Source: an uncultured bacterium (lineage in GTDB: Bacteria; Actinomycetota; Coriobacteriia; Coriobacteriales; Coriobacteriaceae). Taken from it: DNA of 46,170 nucleotides. Below, in pieces: positions 10,117-19,398 of the stretch. The translations under genes and the position numbers were made by a program. Under the pieces are notes generated by a model. The model made no database searches. It had not been told where the DNA came from and worked only from the letters and a program-made list of their open reading frames with translations. The DNA lies in NCBI GenBank assembly GCA_905215525.1, contig CAJMQJ010000012.1, positions 1 to 46,170 on the forward strand, in the 5' to 3' direction. Numbering within the stretch: the first letter of the stretch is position 1; each line of letters starts with the position of its first letter.

Positions 10117-12996
10117 ATGTCTGATTCCTCTATCGTTATTCGCGGCGCTCGTGAGCACAACCTCCGTGATATCGATGTTTCCATTCCGCGTGACCAACTC
10201 GTGGTCATTACCGGTCTTTCTGGCTCGGGCAAGAGTTCGCTGGCATTCGACACTATCTATGCCGAGGGCCAGCGTCGATACGTCGAGAGCCTTTCGAGTT
10301 ATGCGCGCCAGTTCTTGGGCCAGATGGACAAACCCGACTTGGATTCAATCGACGGCCTTTCGCCGGCGGTGTCGATCGACCAAAAGACGACATCTAAAAA
10401 CCCTCGCTCGACGGTTGGCACCGTAACCGAGATTTATGACTATCTGCGTCTGCTGTTCGCCCGTGTGGGCACCCCGCACTGTCCCGAATGCGGCCGCGTC
10501 ATTGAGCGCCAGACGACCGACCAGGTCGCCGATAAGGTCCTGGCGGCGGGGGAGGGCCGCCGCGCGTTTGTGCTGGCACCGGTGGTGCGCGGGCGAAAAG
10601 GCGAGTACACCAAGCTGTTTGAGGACCTTCGCGCCGAGGGCTTTAGCCGCGTGCGTGTCGACGGCGAGGTTCGCTCGCTTGATGCCCCTATCGATTTGGA
10701 TAAGAAATTCAAGCACGATATCGAGGTCGTGGTCGACCGCATCGTGATTCGCGAGAACTCGCTGGGCCGTATTGCCGAGTCCGTTGAACAGGCGACTGCG
10801 CTGGCGCACGGCAATGTGAACGTATACTTGCTGCCCGACCGCGACGCTCCCGAGGGGACCGAAGGCGAGTTGCTGGAGTATTCGCTGGCGTTAGCGTGCC
10901 CGGAGCATGGACACTCCATCGATGACCTGCAGCCGCGTGATTTCTCGTTCAACGCGCCCTATGGCGCGTGCCCCGAGTGCGATGGCCTGGGCTTTAAGAA
11001 GACGGTCGATGCCGAGGCCCTAATCGAAGACCCCTCGAAGTCGATCGCCGACGGGGTCTTTGGCAGCCTGTTTGGCAACTCTAACTACTATCCGCAGATT
11101 TTCGCTGCGGTCTGCAAACACTTTAAGGTGAGCGTCGATACGCCGTGGGAGGATCTGCCTCCGCGGGTGTGTCGTGCGTTTTTAGACGGCATGGGCGACC
11201 AGAAGATTTCGGTCGACTATCAAAAGCTCGATGGGCGCCGCAGCCAGTGGGACACCAAGTTCTCGGGTGTGCGCAATATCCTGTACGAGCGCTATACCGA
11301 GACGACGAATGAGAACACCAAGGCGCGCTTGGAGAAGTACATCCGCGAGGAGCCGTGCTCGAGCTGCCACGGCGCTCGTTTGCGCCCCGAGATGCTCGCC
11401 GTCACCGTGGGCGGCAAGTCCATTTACGAGGTTTGTTGTCTGTCGTGCCGTGAGTCGCTCGAGTTTTTTGAGGGCCTGGAACTCACCGAGCGCCAACAGT
11501 TTATCGGCGGACGCATCGTCAAGGAAATCCTGGAGCGCCTGCGTTTTCTGGTCGATGTCGGACTCGACTATCTGACCCTCGATCGTGCCTCGGCGACGCT
11601 TTCCGGAGGCGAGGCCCAGCGCATTCGCCTGGCAACGCAGATCGGCGCCGGCCTCATGGGTGTCCTGTACATTTTGGACGAGCCATCGATTGGCCTCCAT
11701 CAGCGCGATAACGAGCGCCTGATCAAGACGCTTGAGCGCCTACGCGATATCGGCAATACCGTCATCGTCGTCGAGCATGATGAGGATACGATTCGTGCTG
11801 CCGACTATGTGATCGACATGGGCCCCGGCGCGGGCGTGAACGGCGGACACGTAGTCGCGGCGGGAACGCCTGCCGATATCATGGCGTGTCCCGAGTCGAT
11901 GACGGGCGCTTATCTGACCGGCAAACGAATGATCCGGGTTCCCGATGAGCGCCGCAAGCCCGGTCGCGGCTGCCTTAAGATCACGGGCGCCCGCGCCAAC
12001 AACCTCAAAAACGTTACCGCCAAGATCGAGTTTGGTACGCTTACGGTCGTTACCGGCGTGTCGGGATCGGGTAAGAGCTCCCTGGTTACCGACACTATCG
12101 CACCTGCCCTTACGAATGCCATTCACCGTTCGACGCGCCCTGTGGGTCCGTATAAGAAAATCGAGGGCATCGAGTGTATCGATAAGGTTATCGATATCGA
12201 CCAGTCGCCGATTGGCCGCACGCCGCGTTCCAACCCTGCTACGTACATTGGCCTGTGGGATGATCTTCGCGCGCTGTTTGCGAGTACGCCGGAGTCGAAG
12301 GCGCGCGGCTACTCGCCGGGACGTTTCTCCTTTAACGTGAGCGGCGGTCGCTGCGAAGCATGCAAGGGCGACGGACAAATTAAGATCGAGATGCACTTCC
12401 TTCCCGATATCTATGTCCCCTGTGAGGTCTGCGGCGGCAAACGCTATAACCGCGAGACGCTTGAGGTCACCTACCGTGGTAAGACCATCTCGGACGTGCT
12501 CGACATGAGCGTCACCGAGGCACTGGCCTTCTTTGGGAATATCCCGCAGATTAAGCGCAAGCTCCAGACGCTGTACGATGTAGGCTTGGGCTACGTGAGC
12601 CTGGGCCAGCCCGCTACGACGCTCTCGGGCGGCGAGGCGCAGCGTGTGAAGCTCGCCAAGGAGCTTCATCGACGCCAGACGGGCAAGACGTTCTATATTT
12701 TGGATGAGCCGACGACCGGCCTTCATTTTGAGGACGTCCGCCAGCTGCTCGATGTGCTGCAGCGCTTGGTCGATGCGGGCAACACGGTGCTGGTGATTGA
12801 ACACAACCTTGATGTCATCAAGGTTGCCGACCGCCTGATCGATATGGGCCCCGAGGGCGGTAACGGCGGCGGAACCGTCGTGGTTTCGGGCACACCGGAG
12901 CAGGTTGCGGACTGTCCGCAGAGTTATACGGGCAAGTTTTTGGCGCCGTTGCTCAGGCGTGACCGGGAGCGTCAGGCTCAACTTGATGCTCAATAA
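10117..12996 (+). CDS. uvrA: UvrABC system protein A (damage-sensing ATPase)
   Basis: Damage recognition subunit of nucleotide excision repair, a dimer with two ABC ATPase modules per chain. The 959-residue product has the usual length. The first Walker A GLSGSGKS is at 33-40; the second (GVSGSGKSS) is near residue 647-655. Both ABC signature segments (LSGGEAQR) and Walker B ILDEP motifs are present. Zinc-finger cysteine pairs are visible, including CPEC/CPECD in the insertion domain and the CEAC...CEVC set in the C-terminal half. The start at 10117 is chosen for AAGGAG 5 nt upstream; an in-frame ATG 66 nt earlier has no such site. uvrB and uvrC lie 6 kb to the left and 2.3 kb to the right. 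Confidence 0.97.
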   Translation: MSDSSIVIRGAREHNLRDIDVSIPRDQLVVITGLSGSGKSSLAFDTIYAEGQRRYVESLSSYARQFLGQMDKPDLDSIDGLSPAVSIDQKTTSKNPRSTVGTVTEIYDYLRLLFARVGTPHCPECGRVIERQTTDQVADKVLAAGEGRRAFVLAPVVRGRKGEYTKLFEDLRAEGFSRVRVDGEVRSLDAPIDLDKKFKHDIEVVVDRIVIRENSLGRIAESVEQATALAHGNVNVYLLPDRDAPEGTEGELLEYSLALACPEHGHSIDDLQPRDFSFNAPYGACPECDGLGFKKTVDAEALIEDPSKSIADGVFGSLFGNSNYYPQIFAAVCKHFKVSVDTPWEDLPPRVCRAFLDGMGDQKISVDYQKLDGRRSQWDTKFSGVRNILYERYTETTNENTKARLEKYIREEPCSSCHGARLRPEMLAVTVGGKSIYEVCCLSCRESLEFFEGLELTERQQFIGGRIVKEILERLRFLVDVGLDYLTLDRASATLSGGEAQRIRLATQIGAGLMGVLYILDEPSIGLHQRDNERLIKTLERLRDIGNTVIVVEHDEDTIRAADYVIDMGPGAGVNGGHVVAAGTPADIMACPESMTGAYLTGKRMIRVPDERRKPGRGCLKITGARANNLKNVTAKIEFGTLTVVTGVSGSGKSSLVTDTIAPALTNAIHRSTRPVGPYKKIEGIECIDKVIDIDQSPIGRTPRSNPATYIGLWDDLRALFASTPESKARGYSPGRFSFNVSGGRCEACKGDGQIKIEMHFLPDIYVPCEVCGGKRYNRETLEVTYRGKTISDVLDMSVTEALAFFGNIPQIKRKLQTLYDVGLGYVSLGQPATTLSGGEAQRVKLAKELHRRQTGKTFYILDEPTTGLHFEDVRQLLDVLQRLVDAGNTVLVIEHNLDVIKVADRLIDMGPEGGNGGGTVVVSGTPEQVADCPQSYTGKFLAPLLRRDRERQAQLDAQ

Positions 12997-13016
12997 ATAG
13001 GCGATTCAGTTTATGG

Positions 13017-13047
13017 GCGCCATCGACTCCTTGTGATTCGATGGCGC
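13017..13047 (+). terminator. Hairpin after uvrA
   Basis: Perfect 10-bp inverted repeat GCGCCATCGA / TCGATGGCGC with an 11-nt loop, about 20 nt after the uvrA stop. There is no clear T tract, so termination may be weak. Confidence 0.45.
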
Positions 13048-13128
13048 TTGCTGTGTCGAAGTGACGTATGCAGCCGAATTGGACATATACTTAATCCTTG
13101 CGTCCGAATGCGAGGGAAAGGATATGCC

Positions 13129-13629
13129 ATGGCAAAGGCTGTAAAGACGCCAAAAACCAATGCGATGCGCGAGCTGGAAAGCGCCGGCATTTCCTATGTT
13201 CTACATACGTACGAAGACGATGGTGATGAGTCGGCGGGCCTGGGGGTCGCGATTTCGGAGCAGCTTGGCGAGGAGCCCGGACAAGGATTTAAGACCTTGG
13301 TCTGCGTGACGCCGTCCAACGACCACGTCGTGTGCTGCATCCCTGTTGCCGACGAGCTCGATCTAAAGTCCGCCGCGCGTGCCGCGGGGGAGAAGTCCTT
13401 GGCCATGATGCATGTGAAGGATTTGCTTGCGGCGACTGGCTACGTTCGCGGCGGCTGCAGTCCGGTCGGTATGAAAAAACGCTACCGGACGCTCATTGAT
13501 GAGACATGTGTCCTTTGGGATACCATTTTTATTTCGGGAGGCAAGCGTGGTTATCAGCTTGAGCTTGCACCTGATGATTTAATTGCATTTTGCGGGGCGA
13601 CGGTCGCCCCGATTACGAGAGAGGACTGA
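13129..13629 (+). CDS. ybaK: YbaK/EbsC-type aminoacyl-tRNA deacylase
   Basis: Likely a Cys-tRNA(Pro) (or related) editing deacylase that hydrolyses mischarged tRNA in trans. The 166-residue product matches the family. It shows the N-terminal helix and strand with LHTYEDD, a central FKTLVC segment, and the RGGCSPVGMKK motif near residue 103-113 that shapes the active site, ending with a typical C-terminal ELAPDDL. The ATG at 13129 follows GAAAGGA at a suitable distance; an ATG at 13124 is in another frame. It is separated from murJ by only 3 nt, so the two are co-transcribed. The exact tRNA specificity (YbaK versus ProX-like) is not resolvable here. Confidence 0.88.
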   Translation: MAKAVKTPKTNAMRELESAGISYVLHTYEDDGDESAGLGVAISEQLGEEPGQGFKTLVCVTPSNDHVVCCIPVADELDLKSAARAAGEKSLAMMHVKDLLAATGYVRGGCSPVGMKKRYRTLIDETCVLWDTIFISGGKRGYQLELAPDDLIAFCGATVAPITRED

Positions 13630-13632
13630 GCG

Positions 13633-15315
13633 ATGCCGCAGGAAGAATTGAAGTGCGGAGCTCATTTTGCAAAAGAATCTGCGCCTCAGACACCCTCATC
13701 CGAAGCTTCTTCGTCGCGAGACGACACTGACGACATGGGCTCGTCGGACTACTCCACGGTTGGTCGTTCCGCCGGGCTTATGACCATCCTGACCATCGTG
13801 TCTCGCGTCACCGGTTTTATCCGCACGTGGGCAATGGCGGCCGCTATCGGCATGTCGCTGCTCTCGTCTTCCTATCAGGTCGCCAACAACCTGCCCAATA
13901 TGCTCTACGAACTCGTGATGGGCGGCATGCTCGTGACGGCGTTTTTGCCCGTGTACATGGGCGTGAGGCGTGAGCAGGGTCGCGAGGCCTCTAACGAGTA
14001 CGTGGGCAACCTGCTCGGTATTCTGCTATTGGTGCTGGGTGGCATTTCGTTGCTGGGGACCGTGTTCGCCCCGGGCTTTATCTGGACGCAATCGTTCCTT
14101 TCGGGTGACGGCGGCAGCATGGATACCGCTGCGTTCATGTTCCGTTTCTTTGCCATCCAGATTCTGTTTTATGGTTTGGGCTCGGTGTTTTCGGGCGTCC
14201 TCAACGCACACCGCGACTACTTCTGGTCGACGTTTGCCCCGGTCCTCAACAATGTGATCGTCATTGCGAGCTTTATGGGCTTTGCGCCCGTGTCCGCACA
14301 GTTTGGCGAACGTGCCGGCATCATCTTGATTGCGGCCGGTACGACCCTCGGTGTCTTTGTTCAGATGGCATGTCAGATCCCCGCGCTTGGCAAGCACGGC
14401 GTGCATCCCCATATCCATATCGACTTTAAGGACCCCGCACTGCGCCAGACGATTGCGCTCGGTATCCCGACGCTGCTCGCCACGGTGTGCATGTTTGTCT
14501 CGACTTCTATCACCAACGCTGCTGCGCTGGTGGTCCAGCCCGAGACTGGTCCTTCCGTCATCGCCTATGCGCGCCTGTGGTACACGCTGCCCTACGCGCT
14601 GATTGCCGCCTCGCTTTCGACGGCGCTCTATACCGAGCTCTCTCACGACGCACAGGAGAAGGATTACGACAGCGTCCGCACGGGCATTTCGCGTGGCGTC
14701 GCCCAGATGCTGTTCTTCCTGATTCCATTCGCGCTGTACCTGATTGTCTTCGCGCGTCCGCTCAACATGATCTACTGCGCTGGCAAGTTCGATGAGTCCG
14801 GTGTGGCGCTGGTGTCGGAGTTCCTTATCTACCTGGCACTTTCCCTGCCGCTCTACGGCGTGGTCGTGCTGATGCAGAAGAGCTTCTCTGCCTTGCTCGA
14901 CATGAAGCCCTATAGCCGCTATTGTCTGTATTCCGCCATCGGCCAGGCCGGCTCGGTTCTGCTGTTTGGCGTTGTGCTGGGCTTCGGTATGCCGGCAATC
15001 GCGCTTTCGTATGTCGTCGACTACGTGATCTTGGTCGGTTGCTCGCTGTGGTGGCTGCGTCGTCGTCTGCGTGGTCTTCAGGTTAAATCTATCCTGCATG
15101 GCGGTTTCTTTGGCCTTTTGCTCGGTGGCCTGGGTGCTGCCGCAGGCGCCGGCGTCATGTGGGCGCTTGAGCACTTTGTCGGGGCACTTGGCGGCTCGAT
15201 TCTGATTACTCTTGGCTACGTTTGCGTTGCGGGTGTCGTCTCGCTTGCTGTTACCTTTGGCCTTGCCGTCGTCCTTAAGATGCCCGAGGTCTCGGCGCTG
15301 ATTCGTCGCAAGTAG
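13633..15315 (+). CDS. murJ: Lipid II flippase MurJ (MviN)
   Basis: Integral membrane protein of the MOP/MATE-like MVF family that flips lipid II across the cytoplasmic membrane for peptidoglycan synthesis. The 560-residue product has a hydrophilic ~45-residue N-terminal leader and then about 14 membrane segments. Family features include the SRVTGFIRTW segment in the first helix, NNLPNMLYELVMGG in the second, and the long amphipathic central cavity helices. The leader is longer than in many MurJ proteins; an in-frame ATG at 13735 would remove it, but 13633 fits the tight spacing after ybaK and a GAGAGGA-like site. The stop abuts the uvrC start with no intervening base. Confidence 0.92.
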   Translation: MPQEELKCGAHFAKESAPQTPSSEASSSRDDTDDMGSSDYSTVGRSAGLMTILTIVSRVTGFIRTWAMAAAIGMSLLSSSYQVANNLPNMLYELVMGGMLVTAFLPVYMGVRREQGREASNEYVGNLLGILLLVLGGISLLGTVFAPGFIWTQSFLSGDGGSMDTAAFMFRFFAIQILFYGLGSVFSGVLNAHRDYFWSTFAPVLNNVIVIASFMGFAPVSAQFGERAGIILIAAGTTLGVFVQMACQIPALGKHGVHPHIHIDFKDPALRQTIALGIPTLLATVCMFVSTSITNAAALVVQPETGPSVIAYARLWYTLPYALIAASLSTALYTELSHDAQEKDYDSVRTGISRGVAQMLFFLIPFALYLIVFARPLNMIYCAGKFDESGVALVSEFLIYLALSLPLYGVVVLMQKSFSALLDMKPYSRYCLYSAIGQAGSVLLFGVVLGFGMPAIALSYVVDYVILVGCSLWWLRRRLRGLQVKSILHGGFFGLLLGGLGAAAGAGVMWALEHFVGALGGSILITLGYVCVAGVVSLAVTFGLAVVLKMPEVSALIRRK

Positions 15316-17262
15316 GTGCGCGTGGCCGGTCACGACAACATTCCAACGCTTGCCGAGCAGGTTTCGCGCGTTCCCACGCAGCCCGGCTGCTACCTTTGGA
15401 AAGACGCCAAGGGCGATGTCATCTACGTGGGCAAGGCGAAAAACCTGCGCGCCCGTATGCGTCAGTACGTGACGCTGCAGGACGAGCGCCAGAAGATCCC
15501 GCTGATGATGCAGCTGGTGGCGAGCTTTGACTATATCGTGGTGGAGACCGAGCACGAGGCGTTGGTGCTCGAGCGCAATTTGATTGGTCAGTACCATCCG
15601 TACTTTAACGTCGACCTCAAGGATGACAAGAGCTACCCCTTTATCGCCATTACAAAGGGCGACCTGTATCCCGCTATCAAATACACGCGTGAGCGTCATA
15701 AGCCGGGAACGCGCTATTTTGGACCTTATACCGATAGCCGCGCGGCACGTGAGACGATAGATACGCTGCGCAAGGTTATCCCCATCTGCTCCGCATCCTG
15801 TGCGGAGTGGCGTCGTTGTCGCCGTATCGTCGAGTCCCACAAGGGCGAGGAAGACATCGTCAATATGATTTGCGCGCAAAACGGGCGCCCCTGCTTTGAC
15901 TACCATGTCGGGCGCGGCCCGGGTGCGTGTGTCGGCGTGATTTCCCCGGCAGACTATGCCAAGAACGTCAAGCGTGTCGAGCGCTTTTTGTCGGGCCATC
16001 GCAAGGATGTCGTCGATGAGCTGACCTCCGAGATGACGGATGCCGCTGAGGCGCTCGACTTTGAGCGCGCGGCACGCGTCAAACGTCGTTTGGAGGTCAT
16101 CAGGGGTCTGGACGATCGTCAGCAAGTCGTTTTTCCCTCCAGTGTCGATATAGATGTCATCGGTTTCTATCGCGAGGAGACCATCTCCGCCGCTTGCGTC
16201 TTCGTCGTTCGCGAGGGCCGAACAGTTCGCACCTGCGAGTTCATTCTCGACAAGGGTCTTGATGTTGACGAGGAAGAGCTCCAGTCGGGCTTTCTTAAGC
16301 GCTATTACGACGAGACGGCTGATATTCCAGCTGAGGTCAACCTTTCCGTCGAGCTTGAGGATGCGGAGGCGCTGGGGGAGTGGCTTGCGGGCAAGCGTGA
16401 GCGTTCCTGCCATCTCCATAGGCCGCAGCGTGGCGAAAAGCACCGTCTGCTCGATATGGCATCCAAAAATGCGCGCCATGCTCTCATGCGCTACATGATG
16501 CGAACGGGGTACGCTGACGACCGCACCAATCAAGCGCTCCTGGAGCTCGAAAGTGCGTTGGCGCTGCCATCGCCGCCGTTGCGTATCGAGTGCTTCGATA
16601 TCTCTACACTGCATGGCACCTTCACGGTCGCCTCGATGGTGGTGTTTACCAACGGGCGCGCCGACAAGAGTCAGTATCGTCGTTTTAAAATTCAGGCCGA
16701 ATTGGACGAGGCAAACGACTTCGTGTCGATGTCCGAGGTTTTGGGACGACGTTATGCTCCCGAGCGTATGGCCGACGAGCGCTTTGGCTCGCGCCCCGAT
16801 TTGCTCGTTGTCGATGGCGGTAAGCCGCAATTGACCGCTGCGATCAAGCAACTTGAGGCTCTTGGGCTCGATATACCAGTTTGTGGCTTGGCAAAGGCCG
16901 ATGAGGAGGTTTTCGTGCCTTGGGACGAGACTCCAGTCGTGCTGCCGACCGGGTCCGCGTCGCTCTATCTAATTAAACAGGTGCGCGATGAATCGCACCG
17001 TTTTGCCATCACGTTCCATCGCGAATTGCGCGATAAAGCCATGACGGTTTCGGTACTCGATGACGTTCCAGGCGTGGGACCCACCAGAAAACGTGCCCTT
17101 ATGCGCCATTTTGGCTCGATGAAGCGTTTGCGCGCGGCGAGCGAGCAAGAGATCGCGGAAGTTCGAGGCATTCCTGCCGATGTCGCCAAAGCGGTTCACG
17201 AGGCGCTCGTTGCATGGAATGCCGAGCGCGCCGAGGCGGCGGCAAAGCAATCCGAAAACTAA
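15316..17262 (+). CDS. uvrC: UvrABC system protein C (dual endonuclease subunit)
   Basis: Makes both incisions around a lesion after UvrB loading. The 648-residue product has the expected domains. The N-terminal GIY-YIG nuclease (about residues 12-95) carries PGCYLWKD, VIYVGKA and the E of NLIGQYHP. A cysteine cluster lies near 156-190. A UVR motif at about 236-255 (LDFERAARVKRRL) binds UvrB. The RNase H-like C-terminal nuclease has CFDIS and VVDGGKPQL, and tandem helix-hairpin-helix motifs (GVGPTRKRAL and EIAEVRGIP) close the protein. GTG at 15316 is taken as the start; another GTG two codons later is equally possible. This is the last backbone gene before the sialic-acid locus. Confidence 0.96.
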   Translation: MRVAGHDNIPTLAEQVSRVPTQPGCYLWKDAKGDVIYVGKAKNLRARMRQYVTLQDERQKIPLMMQLVASFDYIVVETEHEALVLERNLIGQYHPYFNVDLKDDKSYPFIAITKGDLYPAIKYTRERHKPGTRYFGPYTDSRAARETIDTLRKVIPICSASCAEWRRCRRIVESHKGEEDIVNMICAQNGRPCFDYHVGRGPGACVGVISPADYAKNVKRVERFLSGHRKDVVDELTSEMTDAAEALDFERAARVKRRLEVIRGLDDRQQVVFPSSVDIDVIGFYREETISAACVFVVREGRTVRTCEFILDKGLDVDEEELQSGFLKRYYDETADIPAEVNLSVELEDAEALGEWLAGKRERSCHLHRPQRGEKHRLLDMASKNARHALMRYMMRTGYADDRTNQALLELESALALPSPPLRIECFDISTLHGTFTVASMVVFTNGRADKSQYRRFKIQAELDEANDFVSMSEVLGRRYAPERMADERFGSRPDLLVVDGGKPQLTAAIKQLEALGLDIPVCGLAKADEEVFVPWDETPVVLPTGSASLYLIKQVRDESHRFAITFHRELRDKAMTVSVLDDVPGVGPTRKRALMRHFGSMKRLRAASEQEIAEVRGIPADVAKAVHEALVAWNAERAEAAAKQSEN

Positions 17263-17627
17263 ACACGCCTCTAAACAACTGATATACATGATTGCGTGAT
17301 TTTCAATCATTTATTTCACGGCGATTACCAGCCGATTTCGGGTTTAATTAACGCTAAAACGTTTGACTAGCCATGGTGAACAACCCTGCTATCCTGCGGG
17401 TTGACGAAGACTGATATCTCACCTCGTCGATACATACTGTCTGGCGAATCGTTTGTCAATGAATTCGGTGAACGGTAGTAAATACCGTTCAAGCGTATGT
17501 ATGTATCGGTCGCCGAGCGCGGCACCTCAGTTGGGTTCGTCGGTAGGTAAGGTATATATCGTCCGCAAGTTGCGCGGGGGCACGTCTAGGTGCTCCCGGG
17601 TAAGATTCTCTATTGATAGGAGAAGAC
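17263..17627. promoter_or_regulatory. Long leader/regulatory region of the sialic-acid locus
   Basis: 365 bp without a gene. It holds an AAACGTTT palindrome (17357-17364), a TTGACT (17363-17368) and a TTGACG (17401-17406) without well-spaced -10 boxes, a nested inverted repeat (17428-17508), and a weak TTGGGT-16 nt-TATATA pair (17531-17558). A short imperfect GC-rich hairpin at about 17576-17601 precedes the ribosome binding site AGGAGA. I see no obvious terminator for uvrC. Confidence 0.6.
17428..17508. promoter_or_regulatory. Nested inverted repeat, candidate operator
   Basis: An inner perfect palindrome TGAACGGTA (17469-17477) / TACCGTTCA (17483-17491) with a 5-nt spacer looks like a dimeric repressor site. 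It is enclosed by a perfect outer inverted repeat CGATACATAC (17428-17437) / GTATGTATCG (17499-17508). No regulator gene is nearby, so the cognate factor is unknown. The nested form also allows an RNA or cruciform structure. Confidence 0.55.
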
Positions 17628-19241
17628 ATGGCCATCATCAACAAGGGTATGTCCAGGCGTTCGTTCCTCGGCCTCACCGGCAGCGTCGCTGCTGTCGCAG
17701 GGCTTGGTCTCACCGGCTGCGGTGGCAGCTCCAACGACGAGGGTTCCGCTTCCGGTTCCACCGATTCCGCCAACCGTGGCGGCGGCGTGATCACCGCTGG
17801 TTCCGCTTACGCTCCGTCCAGCTTCGATCCCGCCAGCACCGGCTCCGCTGTGGGCCTGGGTGCTAACTGGCACGTCGTCGAGGGCCTCTACGGCATCGAT
17901 TACCACGACTACAGCACCTTCAACGAGCTCGCCACCGACGATCCCAAGTCTGTGGACGACACCACTTTCGAGGTCACCATCCGCAAGGGCGCCAAGTTTT
18001 CCGATGGCACCGAGGTCACCGCTGACGATGTCGTTGCCTCCTACACCGCTTGCGCCGCTTCCGCTACCTATGCTCCGTTCTTCCAGCCCTTCGAGTCCAT
18101 CGAGGCCAAGGACGCCAGCACCGTGACGGTCAAGACCAAGGTCCCCAACTTCTCCCTGCTCAAGGATCGTCTGGCCATCGTCCGCGTTACCCCGGCCACC
18201 CAGACCGAGGAGGATCGCGCCAAGCAGCCGATCGGCTCCGGCCCCTGGATGTACGACTCTATCTCCGATACCGAGATCACCCTGGTTCCCAACCCCGAGT
18301 ACAACGGTGAGTATGCTGCTGAGGATAAGAAGATCCAGTACAGCATCCTGACCGACCCCACCGCTCGCGTTACCGCTCAGCAGGAGGGCTCCACGCTCGT
18401 TATGGAGCTCGTTACCGCTGACGCCGTCGACCAGCTCGAGAGCGCCGGCTGCAAGATCGATAACGTTCAGGGTTTCGGCACCCGCTTCATCATGTTCAAC
18501 GTCGCCAAGGAGCCTTGGAACAACGTCAAGGTCCGTCAGGCTGTCATGTATGCGCTCGACACCGAGAAGATGGTCAGCAACACCTTCGCCGGCCTTGCCA
18601 CCGCTGCCAGTTGCTACCTGCCCAAGAGCTTCACCAACTATCATGAGGCTTCCACGGTGTACAAGACCGACGCCAAGAAGGCTAAGAAGCTCATCGAGGA
18701 GTCTGGCATCACCCCGGGTGCCATCACCCTGCGCACCACCGACAACGAGCAGATTAAGGGCATGGCCGCCCAGGTCAAGAACGACCTCGACGCTCTCGGC
18801 TTCGATGTGACCATCCAGACCGATACCTCGCCGGCCACCTACGCTGCCATCGACGGCGGCGAGGCCTACGATATCCTCCTTGCCCCTGGCGATCCTTCCT
18901 GCTTCGGCGCCGACCCCGACCTGCTGCTCAACTGGTGGTACGGCGACAACGTCTGGATGCAGACCCGTTGCCCGTGGAAGGAGTCCGCTGAGTGGCAGAA
19001 GCTCCACAGTCTCATGGACGAGGCTCTTGCCGCCGAGGGCGACGAGCAGCAGAAGAAGTGGAACGAGTGCTTCGACATCATTGCCGACAACGCCGTTCTG
19101 TACCCCGTTGTCCACGTCAAGACCGTCTCCGCTTCCTGGGACGATCCGTCCACTGCGCCCAACGGCGAGGCCCTCGATGGCTTCAGGGGCATCGGCACGA
19201 CGAGCATGTCCTTCAGGGGCGTTGCGACCGTCAAGGCGTAA
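17628..19241 (+). CDS. ABC transporter substrate-binding lipoprotein, family 5 (Opp/Dpp/Sat type)
   Basis: Extracytoplasmic solute receptor of the peptide/nickel/opine class (SBP_bac_5), here most likely for sialic acid because of its neighbours. The 537-residue product starts with a twin-arginine-like signal (Arg10-Arg11, SRRSFLGLTG) and a lipobox LTGC with the lipidated Cys31, so it should be anchored outside the membrane. A Gly/Ser-rich linker follows and then the full family 5 fold. The ATG at 17628 follows AGGAGA by 4 nt. Codon use is strongly biased toward C-ending codons, suggesting high expression. A hairpin separates it from the permease genes. Peptide binding cannot be excluded from sequence alone. 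Confidence 0.88.
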   Translation: MAIINKGMSRRSFLGLTGSVAAVAGLGLTGCGGSSNDEGSASGSTDSANRGGGVITAGSAYAPSSFDPASTGSAVGLGANWHVVEGLYGIDYHDYSTFNELATDDPKSVDDTTFEVTIRKGAKFSDGTEVTADDVVASYTACAASATYAPFFQPFESIEAKDASTVTVKTKVPNFSLLKDRLAIVRVTPATQTEEDRAKQPIGSGPWMYDSISDTEITLVPNPEYNGEYAAEDKKIQYSILTDPTARVTAQQEGSTLVMELVTADAVDQLESAGCKIDNVQGFGTRFIMFNVAKEPWNNVKVRQAVMYALDTEKMVSNTFAGLATAASCYLPKSFTNYHEASTVYKTDAKKAKKLIEESGITPGAITLRTTDNEQIKGMAAQVKNDLDALGFDVTIQTDTSPATYAAIDGGEAYDILLAPGDPSCFGADPDLLLNWWYGDNVWMQTRCPWKESAEWQKLHSLMDEALAAEGDEQQKKWNECFDIIADNAVLYPVVHVKTVSASWDDPSTAPNGEALDGFRGIGTTSMSFRGVATVKA

Positions 19242-19303
19242 GACTCGCTTGAGTCTGTATGCAGGATGTCGGTCGTTGGGACCGTATCCTCATAGTTGAA
19301 ACA

Positions 19304-19340
19304 AAGACCCGGGCGGCAACGATGTCGCTCGGGTCTTGTA
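19304..19340 (+). terminator. Intercistronic hairpin after the solute-binding gene
   Basis: AAGACCCG (19304-19311) / CGGGTCTT (19330-19337) form a perfect 8-bp stem with an 18-nt internal region, followed by GTAAT. Its place between a binding-protein gene and permease genes fits an attenuator or 3' stabiliser that lets the binding protein be made in excess. Confidence 0.6.
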
Positions 19341-19398
19341 ATGAGTATCCGTACTCATATACCAGTTGGTCCTACCGACAAAAGAAAGGGGAGAGAAC

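Noticed and set aside
14026..16851. Very long open frame on the minus strand (about 940 codons) opposite murJ and uvrC
   Set aside because: It runs antisense to two well-supported genes, is rich in Arg/His as expected for the complement of GC-biased codons, and has no recognisable domain. The same holds for the minus-strand frames opposite the ABC and glycolytic genes.
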